A DNA stretch of 64,000 nt from the NCBI GenBank assembly GCA_934122115.1, contig CAKOVU010000004.1:18771-82770 (forward strand). Direction: 5' to 3'. Below the pieces are notes generated by a model. It did no database searches. It saw only the letters and a list, made by a program, of their open reading frames with translations, and was not told where the DNA came from. Position numbers and translations under genes: made by a program. Source of the stretch: UMGS1901 sp934122115. Lineage in GTDB: Bacteria > Bacillota > Clostridia > TANB77 > CAG-508. Position 1 is the first letter of the stretch. Each line of letters begins with the position of its first letter. Below are positions 49,128-57,786 of the stretch, piece after piece.

Positions 49128-51131
49128 ATGAATCAAGAAGAAAATATACTAGGAAAGGAAAAAATAGGAAAATTAATAAGAAAGTTTTCTATACCTTGCA
49201 TAATATCAATGTTGGTAAACTCATTATATAATATTGTAGACCAAATCTTTATTGGGCAAGGAGTAGGATATTTAGGAAATGGAGCAACTAATATAGTATT
49301 TCCATTAGTAATGATAGGTTTAGCTTTTTCACTAATGTTTGGAGATGGTGCATCGGCATACTTAAGCTTAAAACTTGGTGAAAAGAAGAAAAAAGAAGCA
49401 GAAGCAGGAATAGGAAATGGATTAGTAATTTCCTCAATAATATCAATAGTATTTACAGTTATAGTATTAATATTTTTACCTCAATTTCTAAAATTGTTTG
49501 GTTGTACAGAAAATCTTGAAGAATTTGCAATGACATATGGAAGGATAATTGCATTAGGTTTACCTTTTTCAATGATAGGAACAACTTTAAATTCAATAAT
49601 TAGAGCGGATGGTAGTCCTAAATATTCAATGGTAAGCATGGTTACAGGGGCAATATTAAATACAATATTAGACCCTATTTTTATTTTTAAATTTAATCAA
49701 GGTGTTGCAGGAGCAGCAATTGCTACTGTTATAAGTCAAATTGTAACATTTGTATTAAATGTTATGTACATAAAGAGATTTAAAAATATTAAATTGAGTA
49801 AAGAAGCTTTAAAATTAAAGCTAAGTGTTTGTAAAAAGATTACAATGCTAGGAATAAGCAGTTTTATAACTCAGATGAGCTTTGTTTTTGTTGTAACTGT
49901 AGAGAATAATTTGCTTGGAAAATATGGTAAAGAAAGCAAATTTGGAGCTGAAATTCCTATAACGGTTTTAGGAATTGTAATGAAAATAAATCAGATTTTG
50001 AATAGTATAATTGTGGGCATTGCTGCTGGAAGTCAGCCAATATTTGGATATAATTACGGAGCAAAAAAATACGATAGAGTAAAAGAAACATTAAAAATTG
50101 TGTTGGGATCTAGTTTAATAATAAGCACTATAGCATTTATTTTATTCCAAACAATACCAGATAAACTAATCTTAATATTTGGTAGCGGCGATGCTAATTA
50201 TATGGAATTTGCGTGTTTAGCGTTTAGAACTTATTTATTGCTTTGTATATGCAATGGAGTTCAAATTCCATCAGGAATATTCTTTCAAGCCATTGGAAAG
50301 AGCGTAAAGAGTGTTATATTATCACTTTCAAGACAAATATTAATATTAATTCCAGCGATGATTATATTAAGCAGTTCTTATGGAATAATGGGAGTATTAA
50401 GTGCAGGACCAGTAGCTGATGGTATAGCTTTTGTTTTAGCAGTAGGGCTTTTATTAAGAGAAAACAGATATTTAAAAGCCGGCAATAAGAATGAAAAAGA
50501 AACAACTAAGAAAGCTATAGAAGAAGATGAGGCAATAAATAGCGGAATTGTAATAACAATAGCAAGAGAATATGGCTCTGGTGGCAGATATATCGGAAAA
50601 TTGGTAGCTGAAAAATTAGGTTTAAAATTGTATGACAAAGAATTTATCGAAAAAATGGCAGAAGATACTGGTTTATCAGAAGAATATATAGCTGATAATG
50701 AAGAAAAAAGATTAGCATTAGATAGTTTTAATAATGGGTATTATTCTGGATTAAATAATGCAGACGAATTGTTTATAAAAGAGTCAAATTTAATCAAGAA
50801 GTTGGCTGAAAAGGGCTCATGTGTAATTGTTGGAAGATGTGCTGACTTTATATTAAGCGAAAAACCAAATGTTTTAAAGATTTTTATTAATAGCAGTATG
50901 AAAAATAAAATAAAAAGAGCGATAGAATTTTATCATATGGATTCTGAGAAAGCTGAGAAAGAAATTAACAAAATTAATAAATTAAGAGCGAACCATTATA
51001 AATATTATACAGATCAAGAATGGAGAGAACCATCAAATTATAATATATGTATAAATAGTGATTCTCTAGGAATTGATAGAGCTGTAGATTTGATATGTGA
51101 TACTGTAAAAGAAGCAAAATTAGAATTATAA
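49128..51131 (+). CDS. MATE-family transporter fused to a cytidylate-kinase-like domain
   Basis: 667 residues. Residues 1 to about 455 are a 12-TM MATE-type multidrug/sodium antiporter (IGKLIRKFSIPCIISML, AGAAIATVISQI, SQPIFGYNYGAKKYDR). From about 472 a cytidylate-kinase-like domain follows (ITIAREYGSGGRYIGK, LYDKEFIEK, CVIVGRCADFIL). The frame is continuous with no stop or slippery site at the junction. ATG 49128 is chosen over an upstream ATG at 49023, which runs into the previous gene. The AAGGGCG site is weak. Confidence 0.85.
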   Translation: MNQEENILGKEKIGKLIRKFSIPCIISMLVNSLYNIVDQIFIGQGVGYLGNGATNIVFPLVMIGLAFSLMFGDGASAYLSLKLGEKKKKEAEAGIGNGLVISSIISIVFTVIVLIFLPQFLKLFGCTENLEEFAMTYGRIIALGLPFSMIGTTLNSIIRADGSPKYSMVSMVTGAILNTILDPIFIFKFNQGVAGAAIATVISQIVTFVLNVMYIKRFKNIKLSKEALKLKLSVCKKITMLGISSFITQMSFVFVVTVENNLLGKYGKESKFGAEIPITVLGIVMKINQILNSIIVGIAAGSQPIFGYNYGAKKYDRVKETLKIVLGSSLIISTIAFILFQTIPDKLILIFGSGDANYMEFACLAFRTYLLLCICNGVQIPSGIFFQAIGKSVKSVILSLSRQILILIPAMIILSSSYGIMGVLSAGPVADGIAFVLAVGLLLRENRYLKAGNKNEKETTKKAIEEDEAINSGIVITIAREYGSGGRYIGKLVAEKLGLKLYDKEFIEKMAEDTGLSEEYIADNEEKRLALDSFNNGYYSGLNNADELFIKESNLIKKLAEKGSCVIVGRCADFILSEKPNVLKIFINSSMKNKIKRAIEFYHMDSEKAEKEINKINKLRANHYKYYTDQEWREPSNYNICINSDSLGIDRAVDLICDTVKEAKLEL

Positions 51132-51152
51132 TAAGATGTTATAGGAGATAAA

Positions 51153-51887
51153 ATGCTAAAGAGAATAATTTGTTTAATATTAGCCATTATATTTTATTTG
51201 TTGGGAATAATAGGATTAGCAATCCCTGTAGTTCCTCAAGTACCATTTTTTGTAGCAGGAACAGTGCTTTTAGCAGTAGGATTTAAGACTGTAAAAAACA
51301 TGATACTAAAAAATGGATTTTATAATAAACATTTGAAAAGTACTGTTGATAAAAACAAAATATTAAGTAAAGTGTTTAATGAGGAGAATCAATTAATGGA
51401 TAAACAAAAAATATATGATTATATCAAAAGCAGGAATATATGGTATGAAATAACTGAACATGAAGCAGTTTTTAGCATGAAAGAATTGAATAAAATTGAG
51501 GTAAAATATCCTGAATATGATGCGAAAAATTTATTTGTTCGAGATGATAAAAAGAAAAACTATTATCTTATAACTGTAAGAGGAAACAAAAGAGTTGACT
51601 TGAAAAAATTAAAAAAAGATAATAATTTACGCAATTTAAGCTTTGCTTCAGAAGAGGAATTACTAGAGCTTATGAATTTAAGACCTGGAAGTGTATCTCC
51701 ATTTGGCTTGCTAAATGATAAAGAAGATAAAGTAAAATTTTATTTAGATAAAACTTTTATGGAAGGTGAACGTATTATAGGAGTACATCCAAACGATAAC
51801 ACAGCAACTGTATGGCTAAAAGCAGAAGATTTAGTAAGTATAATTGAAGAAAATGGTAATGAAGTAAATATAGTAGAACTTTCTTAA
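51153..51887 (+). CDS. DUF454-like membrane segment fused to ProX-type tRNA-editing domain
   Basis: The first 75 residues match the DUF454/YbaN pattern (two TMs, IGLAIPVVPQVPFFVAG). Residues about 82-244 are a ProX/YbaK-type editing domain that hydrolyses mischarged Ala- or Cys-tRNA(Pro) (NLFVRDDKKKNYYLITV, RPGSVSPFGLLND). An internal ATG at 51396 sits nine bases after GAGGAG, so a free 163-residue ProX may also be made. It starts 21 bases after the MATE fusion gene. Confidence 0.82.
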   Translation: MLKRIICLILAIIFYLLGIIGLAIPVVPQVPFFVAGTVLLAVGFKTVKNMILKNGFYNKHLKSTVDKNKILSKVFNEENQLMDKQKIYDYIKSRNIWYEITEHEAVFSMKELNKIEVKYPEYDAKNLFVRDDKKKNYYLITVRGNKRVDLKKLKKDNNLRNLSFASEEELLELMNLRPGSVSPFGLLNDKEDKVKFYLDKTFMEGERIIGVHPNDNTATVWLKAEDLVSIIEENGNEVNIVELS

Positions 51888-51911
51888 AACATAATTTTAT
51901 ACAGGAGTTAA

Positions 51912-51947
51912 AAAATGAGCGATTAGTTGAAAATCGCTCGTTTTTAT
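51912..51947 (+). terminator. Terminator before rbgA
   Basis: GAGCGATT (51917-51924) and AATCGCTC (51932-51939) with a seven-base loop, then GTTTTTATG. Confidence 0.82.
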
Positions 51948-51988
51948 GTTAAGATATAAAATGTATTGAATGAGAAAAGGTGGAAAAG

Positions 51989-52894
51989 ATGAATAACGAG
52001 AATAATATAAATATTAACTGGTACCCAGGTCATATGGCTAAAACGCTTAGGCAAATTGAAGAAGATTTAAAACTAGTAGATGTAGTAGTAGAAATTTTAG
52101 ACGCTAGAATCCCAATTTCAAGCCAAAATCCAGAAATAAGAAAAATAATAAAAAATAAGAAAAAAATAGTGATATTAAATAAAAGTGATTTAAGCGACGG
52201 AAGAGAAAATGCAAAGTGGGTAAAATATTTTGAAAAATGTGGAATACCAGCGATATTATGCAATTCGACTACAGGAGATGGAGCAAGCAAACTTATAGAT
52301 ACTGTAAATGAAGTAATGAAAGAAGATAAAGAAAAGGCATTAGGTAAGGGAAGAATAGGAAAGATAATTAGAATAATGATAATTGGAATTCCTAATGTGG
52401 GTAAATCTTCATTTATAAATAGGATAGCTAAGAAGAGTGCCACACAGGTTGGAAATAAGCCAGGAGTAACAAAACAAAAACAATGGATACGATTAACAAA
52501 TAATATTGAGTTGTTAGATACACCAGGGGTATTATGGCCTAAATTTGAGAATCAAGAGATAGCATTAAATTTAGCATATACAGGGACTATAAAAGCTGAA
52601 ATTTTAGAAGAAACAGAGGTTGCTTATCACCTTACAAAATATCTAGTGGATAACCAATTAGATGAGCTGATTCAAAAATATGGGATTGAGAAAGCTGCAG
52701 TTGAAGATATATTAAATGAAAATGAGTATGAGGAAAATGAAAAGATAGTTGAAATAATGAATATGATAGGAAGAAAAAGAGGAGCCATAATAAAAGGCGG
52801 AAATATAGATTTAACTAAGGTTTCTAAAATAATATTGGACGATTTTAAAAATGGAAAATTAGGAAAAATTACAATTGAGAAAGTGGAGGAATAA
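51989..52894 (+). CDS. rbgA: Ribosome biogenesis GTPase RbgA (YlqF)
   Basis: Circularly permuted GTPase for late 50S assembly. NWYPGHMAKT, NKSD (G4) precedes GIPNVGKSSFINR (G1) and DTPGVLWPK (G3), the permuted order typical of RbgA. 301 residues from ATG 51989, preferred to GTG 51980 because AAAAGGTGG lies upstream. mrnC follows at three bases. Confidence 0.95.
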   Translation: MNNENNININWYPGHMAKTLRQIEEDLKLVDVVVEILDARIPISSQNPEIRKIIKNKKKIVILNKSDLSDGRENAKWVKYFEKCGIPAILCNSTTGDGASKLIDTVNEVMKEDKEKALGKGRIGKIIRIMIIGIPNVGKSSFINRIAKKSATQVGNKPGVTKQKQWIRLTNNIELLDTPGVLWPKFENQEIALNLAYTGTIKAEILEETEVAYHLTKYLVDNQLDELIQKYGIEKAAVEDILNENEYEENEKIVEIMNMIGRKRGAIIKGGNIDLTKVSKIILDDFKNGKLGKITIEKVEE

Positions 52895-52897
52895 ATA

Positions 52898-53296
52898 TTG
52901 CAATACATAATAGAAAGAGAAAAAACAATAGAAGAAGTAGAATTAATGTCACCACTTATATGGGCATATATAGGAGATTGTGTATATGAATTATATATAC
53001 GAGCACATTTAATTAATACTACAAAATTAAAGCCGCATATGCTACATATAAATACAATAAAATTTGTTAAAGCAGAAGCGCAGGCAAGAACCTTGAAAAA
53101 GATTGAGGGCATGCTAAATGAAGAAGAGCTAAATATTGTTAGAAGAGGAAGAAATACACAAAACCATCATTTACCTAAAAATGCAAATCCTCAAGATTAT
53201 ATGTATTCAACAGCATTTGAGGGATTAATTGGATATTTGTATTTAACAAAACAAGATAAAAGATTGGAAGAAATATTAAAAGAATGCATAAAATAA
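52898..53296 (+). CDS. mrnC: Mini-ribonuclease III
   Basis: 132-residue RNase III catalytic domain without a dsRNA-binding domain; it matures 23S rRNA in Bacillota. The catalytic region MSPLIWAYIGDCVYELYIR and the second Asp/Glu site TAFEGLIGYLYL are present. The start is TTG 52898, eight bases after GGAGG (52885-52889). Coupled to rbgA by a three-base gap. Confidence 0.94.
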   Translation: MQYIIEREKTIEEVELMSPLIWAYIGDCVYELYIRAHLINTTKLKPHMLHINTIKFVKAEAQARTLKKIEGMLNEEELNIVRRGRNTQNHHLPKNANPQDYMYSTAFEGLIGYLYLTKQDKRLEEILKECIK

Positions 53297-53325
53297 TTGA
53301 CTAATTATAAAAAAGATGATATTAT
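53297..53325 (+). promoter_or_regulatory. Promoter of tRNA-Glu
   Basis: TTGACT (53297-53302), 17 bases, TATTAT (53320-53325), 21 bases before the tRNA. Confidence 0.65.
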
Positions 53326-53345
53326 TTATATTGTCTTTTATAAAA

Positions 53346-53420
53346 GGCCCCTTGGTCAAGCGGTTAAGACGCAGCCCTCTCAAGGCTGAATCATGGGTTC
53401 GATTCCCGTAGGGGTCACCA
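53346..53420 (+). tRNA. tRNA-Glu (CUC anticodon)
   Basis: A complete cloverleaf: acceptor stem GGCCCCT/AGGGGTC, D stem GTC/GAC, anticodon stem CAGCC/GGCTG with loop CTCTCAA (anticodon CUC), T stem ATGGG/CCCGT, and an encoded CCA at 53418-53420. It is the CUC isoacceptor of Glu. Confidence 0.95.
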
Positions 53421-53437
53421 AAATTAATATAACATTG

Positions 53438-53471
53438 ATACTACATAACTTAGGTTATGTAGTATTTTTTT
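53438..53471 (+). terminator. Terminator after tRNA-Glu
   Basis: ATACTACATAAC (53438-53449) and GTTATGTAGTAT (53454-53465) form a perfect 12-base stem with loop TTAG, then a run of T residues. Confidence 0.9.
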
Positions 53472-53494
53472 ACAAAAAAATGTTTGCAAAACTA

Positions 53495-53523
53495 TTGACA
53501 AAAATAAAAAAACGAAGTATATT
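53495..53523 (+). promoter_or_regulatory. Promoter of recN
   Basis: TTGACA (53495-53500), 17 bases, TATATT (53518-53523), about 34 bases before the ATG. No LexA box is obvious. Confidence 0.7.
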
Positions 53524-53556
53524 ATGTACAAACAAATATTTGGTGTGGAGGTTAAT

Positions 53557-55185
53557 ATGATTTCTACTTTACATATAAAAAATATTGGAATTATAGATGA
53601 TGTTTTAATAGATTTTAATGATGGTTTAAATGTTATAACAGGAGAAACTGGTGCGGGAAAAACATTAATAGTGGACTCTTTAGGAATAATAGCAGGTGGC
53701 AGATTCTCGAAGGATATGATAAGAAAAGGTGAAAATAATTCTTTTGTGGAGCTATGCTTATATATACCGAATAATCCAATATCTATAGATGGAAATATAA
53801 TTGTATCCAGAGAAATAAATTCTAATGGTAGAAATCTTTGCAAAATAAATGGTAGGTTAGTTACGGTAAACGAATTAAAGGAATTCATGAAGAATATAAT
53901 AGATATACATGGGCAATATGATAACCAAACATTAATGGATAAATCATATCATACTAAGTATATGGATTCTTTTATAGGAAACAATATTGAACTTTTAAAA
54001 GAACAATATATTGAGATGTATAGAAGATATAATGAAATAAAAAGAGTGTTAAAAGCAAACTATGGAGATGATAAAGAAAAACAGAGAAAATTAGATTTGC
54101 TAAAATATCAAATGAAAGAAATAGAAGCGGCTAATTTAAAAATTGGAGAAGAAGACGAACTTGAATCAAAAAGAAATTTAATGATGAATGCAGAAAAAAT
54201 ATTGGAGAATTTGAATAATGTAGATAATAATTTAAATAATTCTGCAATAGATGTAATAAGTGACTCAATTAGAAGCCTAGAAAAGATAAAAAACATAGAT
54301 AAATGTTATGAAGAAAAATTAAATGAATTAAAAAATATATATTATGAAATTCAAGAATTAGCAAGGGATATATCTGGAATAAAAGATAATATTTCGTTTG
54401 ATGAACAAGAAAGAAATGAAGTAGAAACAAGGATAGATGTTATACAATCTTTAAAAAGAAAATATGGAAATAGCATTGAAGAGATATTAAAATATAATGA
54501 AAGTGTAGAAGATGAAATATCCAAAATTGAAAACTCGGAAGAAGAAAATAAAAAATTAAAAAGTGAACTAAAAGAATTAGAAGCTCAAATGATTGAATTA
54601 TGTGAAAAAATTACAAAATTGAGAAATGAATATGCTATTACTTTAAATTCTAAAATAAATAAAGAACTTTCAGATTTGGATATGCCAAACGCAAGATTTA
54701 ATGCTAAAGTTGTTAAACTAGAAGAATTTACAGAGAGTGGTTTAAGTTGCATTGAGTTTATGATATGTACTAATGTTGGAGAAGATGAAAAACCTCTAAG
54801 CAAAATTGCATCTGGAGGAGAAATGGCAAGATTAATGCTAGCAATAAAAACAGTTCTTGCAGATGTTGATGAAGTTCCTGTATTGATTTTTGACGAAGTT
54901 GATACTGGAATTAGTGGTAAAGCAGCTAATATGGTTGGAAAGAAACTTAAAAAAATAAGTAAAAATCATCAAGTATTAATCGTAACTCATTTAGCTCCAA
55001 TTGCTGCAAAAGGAGATTATAATTATTTTATCTATAAAGAAGTTGAGTTAAACAAAACAAAAACAAAAGTTAAGAGATTGACGGAAGATGAAACAATAAA
55101 CGAAATAGCTAGAATAGCCTCAGGAGAAGTAACCGAAGTAACCAGAATTCATGCGAAAGAATTAAGAAAAACAAGTGTAGCATAA
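53557..55185 (+). CDS. recN: DNA repair protein RecN
   Basis: SMC-like ATPase recruited to double-strand breaks. Walker A GETGAGKT near the N-terminus, a long coiled coil, then the ABC-type signature ASGGEMARLMLA and Walker B LIFDEVDTGISG. 542 residues from ATG 53557, with GGAGGT upstream; an upstream ATG at 53524 lies at the promoter and is not used. Confidence 0.95.
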   Translation: MISTLHIKNIGIIDDVLIDFNDGLNVITGETGAGKTLIVDSLGIIAGGRFSKDMIRKGENNSFVELCLYIPNNPISIDGNIIVSREINSNGRNLCKINGRLVTVNELKEFMKNIIDIHGQYDNQTLMDKSYHTKYMDSFIGNNIELLKEQYIEMYRRYNEIKRVLKANYGDDKEKQRKLDLLKYQMKEIEAANLKIGEEDELESKRNLMMNAEKILENLNNVDNNLNNSAIDVISDSIRSLEKIKNIDKCYEEKLNELKNIYYEIQELARDISGIKDNISFDEQERNEVETRIDVIQSLKRKYGNSIEEILKYNESVEDEISKIENSEEENKKLKSELKELEAQMIELCEKITKLRNEYAITLNSKINKELSDLDMPNARFNAKVVKLEEFTESGLSCIEFMICTNVGEDEKPLSKIASGGEMARLMLAIKTVLADVDEVPVLIFDEVDTGISGKAANMVGKKLKKISKNHQVLIVTHLAPIAAKGDYNYFIYKEVELNKTKTKVKRLTEDETINEIARIASGEVTEVTRIHAKELRKTSVA

Positions 55186-55249
55186 ATATTTACATATATA
55201 GAAATGTATTATATAATGTATACATATTGTTAGTAAAGGAATGAAGAAT

Positions 55250-55987
55250 ATGTTTAATATAGATAGAAAATATTTATATATAATACTTGGAATTTTGGTA
55301 GTGTTTTCATTGGCAAATTATATAAATAACCCTACAGAATTATTAACTTTATTATTAACACTTCCAGGAGTAATAATAGCAATAACATTTCATGAGTTTG
55401 CACATGCTTGGACAGCATACAAACTTGGAGATAATACTCCAAAAATGCAAGGAAGGGTAAATCTAAATCCACTATCACATATAGATCCATTTGGATTTGC
55501 AATGCTAGTATTTGTTCACATTGGTTGGGGAAAACCAGTAGAAATAAATCCGAGAAATTTTAATAGAAAAAAGTCAATGTCTGCTCAGGAGGCTTTAGTA
55601 GCTTTTGCTGGACCTGCAATGAACTTAATTATAGCAATAATACTTACAGTTATATCTTTTTGTTTGTTAAAGTTTGCGCCAGCATTTGTATTGTTTAACC
55701 GTGTGGGAATAATTATAAGTACTATGCTAGAAATGGCTATTGTAGTAAATATAGGATTAGGAATTTTTAATTTAGTGCCATTACCACCTTTAGATGGCTC
55801 TAAAATATTAATGCACTTTTTGCCATATAATGCTAGAAATTGGTTTGTTAGCAATCAAAATATATTCTATATAGTATTTCTTGTAATTTGGATTACTGGA
55901 GCAGTAGGATATATAATTTCACCAATTATTAATGCAGTATATATTGGTCTTTATTCAGCGATAGGATGGATATTTGGCTTGTTTTAG
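55250..55987 (+). CDS. Site-2 protease (M50) family membrane metallopeptidase
   Basis: 245 residues with several TMs. The zinc site HEFAH (TM2) and the NPLSHIDPFG and LVPLPPLDGSKIL (third ligand Asp) motifs are intact, so it should be active in intramembrane proteolysis. Its substrate is unknown. ATG 55250 sits nine bases after AAAGGA; ATG 55241 is directly on top of it. Confidence 0.9.
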   Translation: MFNIDRKYLYIILGILVVFSLANYINNPTELLTLLLTLPGVIIAITFHEFAHAWTAYKLGDNTPKMQGRVNLNPLSHIDPFGFAMLVFVHIGWGKPVEINPRNFNRKKSMSAQEALVAFAGPAMNLIIAIILTVISFCLLKFAPAFVLFNRVGIIISTMLEMAIVVNIGLGIFNLVPLPPLDGSKILMHFLPYNARNWFVSNQNIFYIVFLVIWITGAVGYIISPIINAVYIGLYSAIGWIFGLF

Positions 55988-56004
55988 AAGGGATAATATA
56001 AAAA

Positions 56005-57000
56005 ATGAAAGACTTAATAATAATGGGAATTGAATCTAGTTGTGACGAAACATCTGTTGCAATTGTGAAGAATGGAAGGAAAGTGTTATCTAATGTAATT
56101 GATACACAGATAAGCATTCATGAAAAATTTGGAGGGGTAGTTCCTGAAATAGCATCTAGAAATCATGTGGAAGCAATTTCAAATGTGATGAAGCAAGCTC
56201 TAGCAGAAGCTAAAATAGATATAAATGATGTAGACGCAATAGCGTGTACATATGGACCTGGCTTAGTTGGAGCACTACTAGTTGGAGTATCATATGCAAA
56301 AGCATTAAGTTATAGTTTAAATATACCATTAATTGGAGTAAATCATATAGAAGGTCATATAGCAGCAAATTATATAACACATCAAGAATTAGAACCACCA
56401 TTTTTATGTATGTTAATGTCTGGTGGCAATACACAAATAGTACATGTGAAAGATTATACCGAATTTGAGATACTTGGAAAAACGCGAGATGATGCTATAG
56501 GAGAAGCTTTTGATAAAGTGGCAAGAGTAATAGGCTTAGGATATCCAGGGGGACCTAAAATAGATGCATTGGCAAAAAGTGGAAAAACTAATATATCATT
56601 ACCTAAAACTTATTTTGAAAATTTGGACTTTAGTTTTAGTGGAATAAAAACTGCTGTTATTAATTATAATCATAATGCAAAAGAAGAAGTAAACAAGGCT
56701 GATTTGGCTGCAAGTTTTGAAGCTGCAGTTACAGAGGTGCTTATTACAAATATAAAAAAAGCAGTAGAAAGAACTGAAATAAAGAAAATAGTGCTTGCCG
56801 GAGGAGTTTCTGCTAATAGTTATATAAGAAATGAGTTTGATAAACTAGCTATAGATAATGGCTTGGCAATATATTATCCTGAATTAAAATTGTGCACAGA
56901 TAATGCGGCTATGATTGCAGTAGCAGGATATTATGAATATAAAAAAGGAATACGATCACAATTAGACCTAAATGCTGTGCCAAATTTAAAATTAAGTTAG
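56005..57000 (+). CDS. tsaD: tRNA N6-adenosine threonylcarbamoyltransferase TsaD
   Basis: Catalyses the last step of t6A37 synthesis with TsaB and TsaE. The ASKHA fold is visible in GIESSCDETSVAIV, the metal-binding HIEGH, and GGPKIDALA plus VLAGGVSANSYIR. 331 residues is normal. It precedes a metallophosphoesterase by 20 bases. t6A is the substrate of TcdA encoded at 30.4 kb. Confidence 0.97.
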   Translation: MKDLIIMGIESSCDETSVAIVKNGRKVLSNVIDTQISIHEKFGGVVPEIASRNHVEAISNVMKQALAEAKIDINDVDAIACTYGPGLVGALLVGVSYAKALSYSLNIPLIGVNHIEGHIAANYITHQELEPPFLCMLMSGGNTQIVHVKDYTEFEILGKTRDDAIGEAFDKVARVIGLGYPGGPKIDALAKSGKTNISLPKTYFENLDFSFSGIKTAVINYNHNAKEEVNKADLAASFEAAVTEVLITNIKKAVERTEIKKIVLAGGVSANSYIRNEFDKLAIDNGLAIYYPELKLCTDNAAMIAVAGYYEYKKGIRSQLDLNAVPNLKLS

Positions 57001-57020
57001 CACTAGAGAAGGAGAGATAA

Positions 57021-57707
57021 ATGGCTATATTTGCAATATCAGATTTACACTTGTCGTTTAATACAAATAAATCAATGAATATATTTGGATGGGATAAATA
57101 TGAAGAAGAGATAAAGAAAGATTGGCAAGAAAATGTAAAAGAAAACGATCTAGTTTTATTACCAGGCGACTTTTCTTGGGAAATGAAGTTAGAAAATACT
57201 TATAAAGATTTTGAATATATAAATGATTTACCAGGTAAAAAATTACTTTTGAAGGGTAACCATGATTATTGGTGGAACACAGTAAGCAAAATGAGAAAAT
57301 ATATAGAAGAAAGTAAATTTGATAATATAGATTTCATATACAACAATAGTTATCTTTTTGACAATAAAGTAATTGTAGGAACAAGAGGCTGGAATTTAAA
57401 TGATGAAACAGAAGATGACAAAATAAGAAAAAGAGAAGCTTTACGTTTAGAGTTATCTATAAAAGATGGAATAGAAAAATATGGAAGTGAGAAAACGATA
57501 ATTGCATGTTTACATTATCCACCATTATTAAAAAATAGCAAAAACACGATATTTACACAAATATTAGAAAAATATAATATTAATACATGTATATATGGCC
57601 ATTTACATGGACAAGCTAACGAAAATGCTTTTGAAGGAGAATTTAATAATGTAAGATATATTATGGTAAGCTGTGATTACACAAAATTTAAGTTGGTGAG
57701 AATTTAG
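57021..57707 (+). CDS. Metallophosphoesterase (calcineurin-like)
   Basis: A 228-residue phosphoesterase with the dimetal motifs SDLHLS, GDFSWE, GNHDYWW and YGHLHG. Such proteins act on nucleotides or phosphoprotein-like substrates; no substrate is evident. Located between tsaD and the tig promoter; GAAGGAGAG lies before the ATG. Confidence 0.88.
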   Translation: MAIFAISDLHLSFNTNKSMNIFGWDKYEEEIKKDWQENVKENDLVLLPGDFSWEMKLENTYKDFEYINDLPGKKLLLKGNHDYWWNTVSKMRKYIEESKFDNIDFIYNNSYLFDNKVIVGTRGWNLNDETEDDKIRKREALRLELSIKDGIEKYGSEKTIIACLHYPPLLKNSKNTIFTQILEKYNINTCIYGHLHGQANENAFEGEFNNVRYIMVSCDYTKFKLVRI

Positions 57708-57717
57708 TGCAAAAAGC

Positions 57718-57745
57718 TTGCAATATGAAGAAATTGTGGTATAAT
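57718..57745 (+). promoter_or_regulatory. Promoter of tig
   Basis: TTGCAA (57718-57723), 16 bases, TATAAT (57740-57745) with an extended -10 TGG. Confidence 0.7.
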
Positions 57746-57786
57746 AAACTAGCAATTTATGTAAAACATAGAAAGGATTGAAATTA

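Noticed and set aside
53530..53545. CAAATATTTG palindrome near the recN start as a LexA box
   Set aside because: It lacks the GAAC...GTTC halves of Bacillota LexA sites and could be chance in AT-rich DNA.
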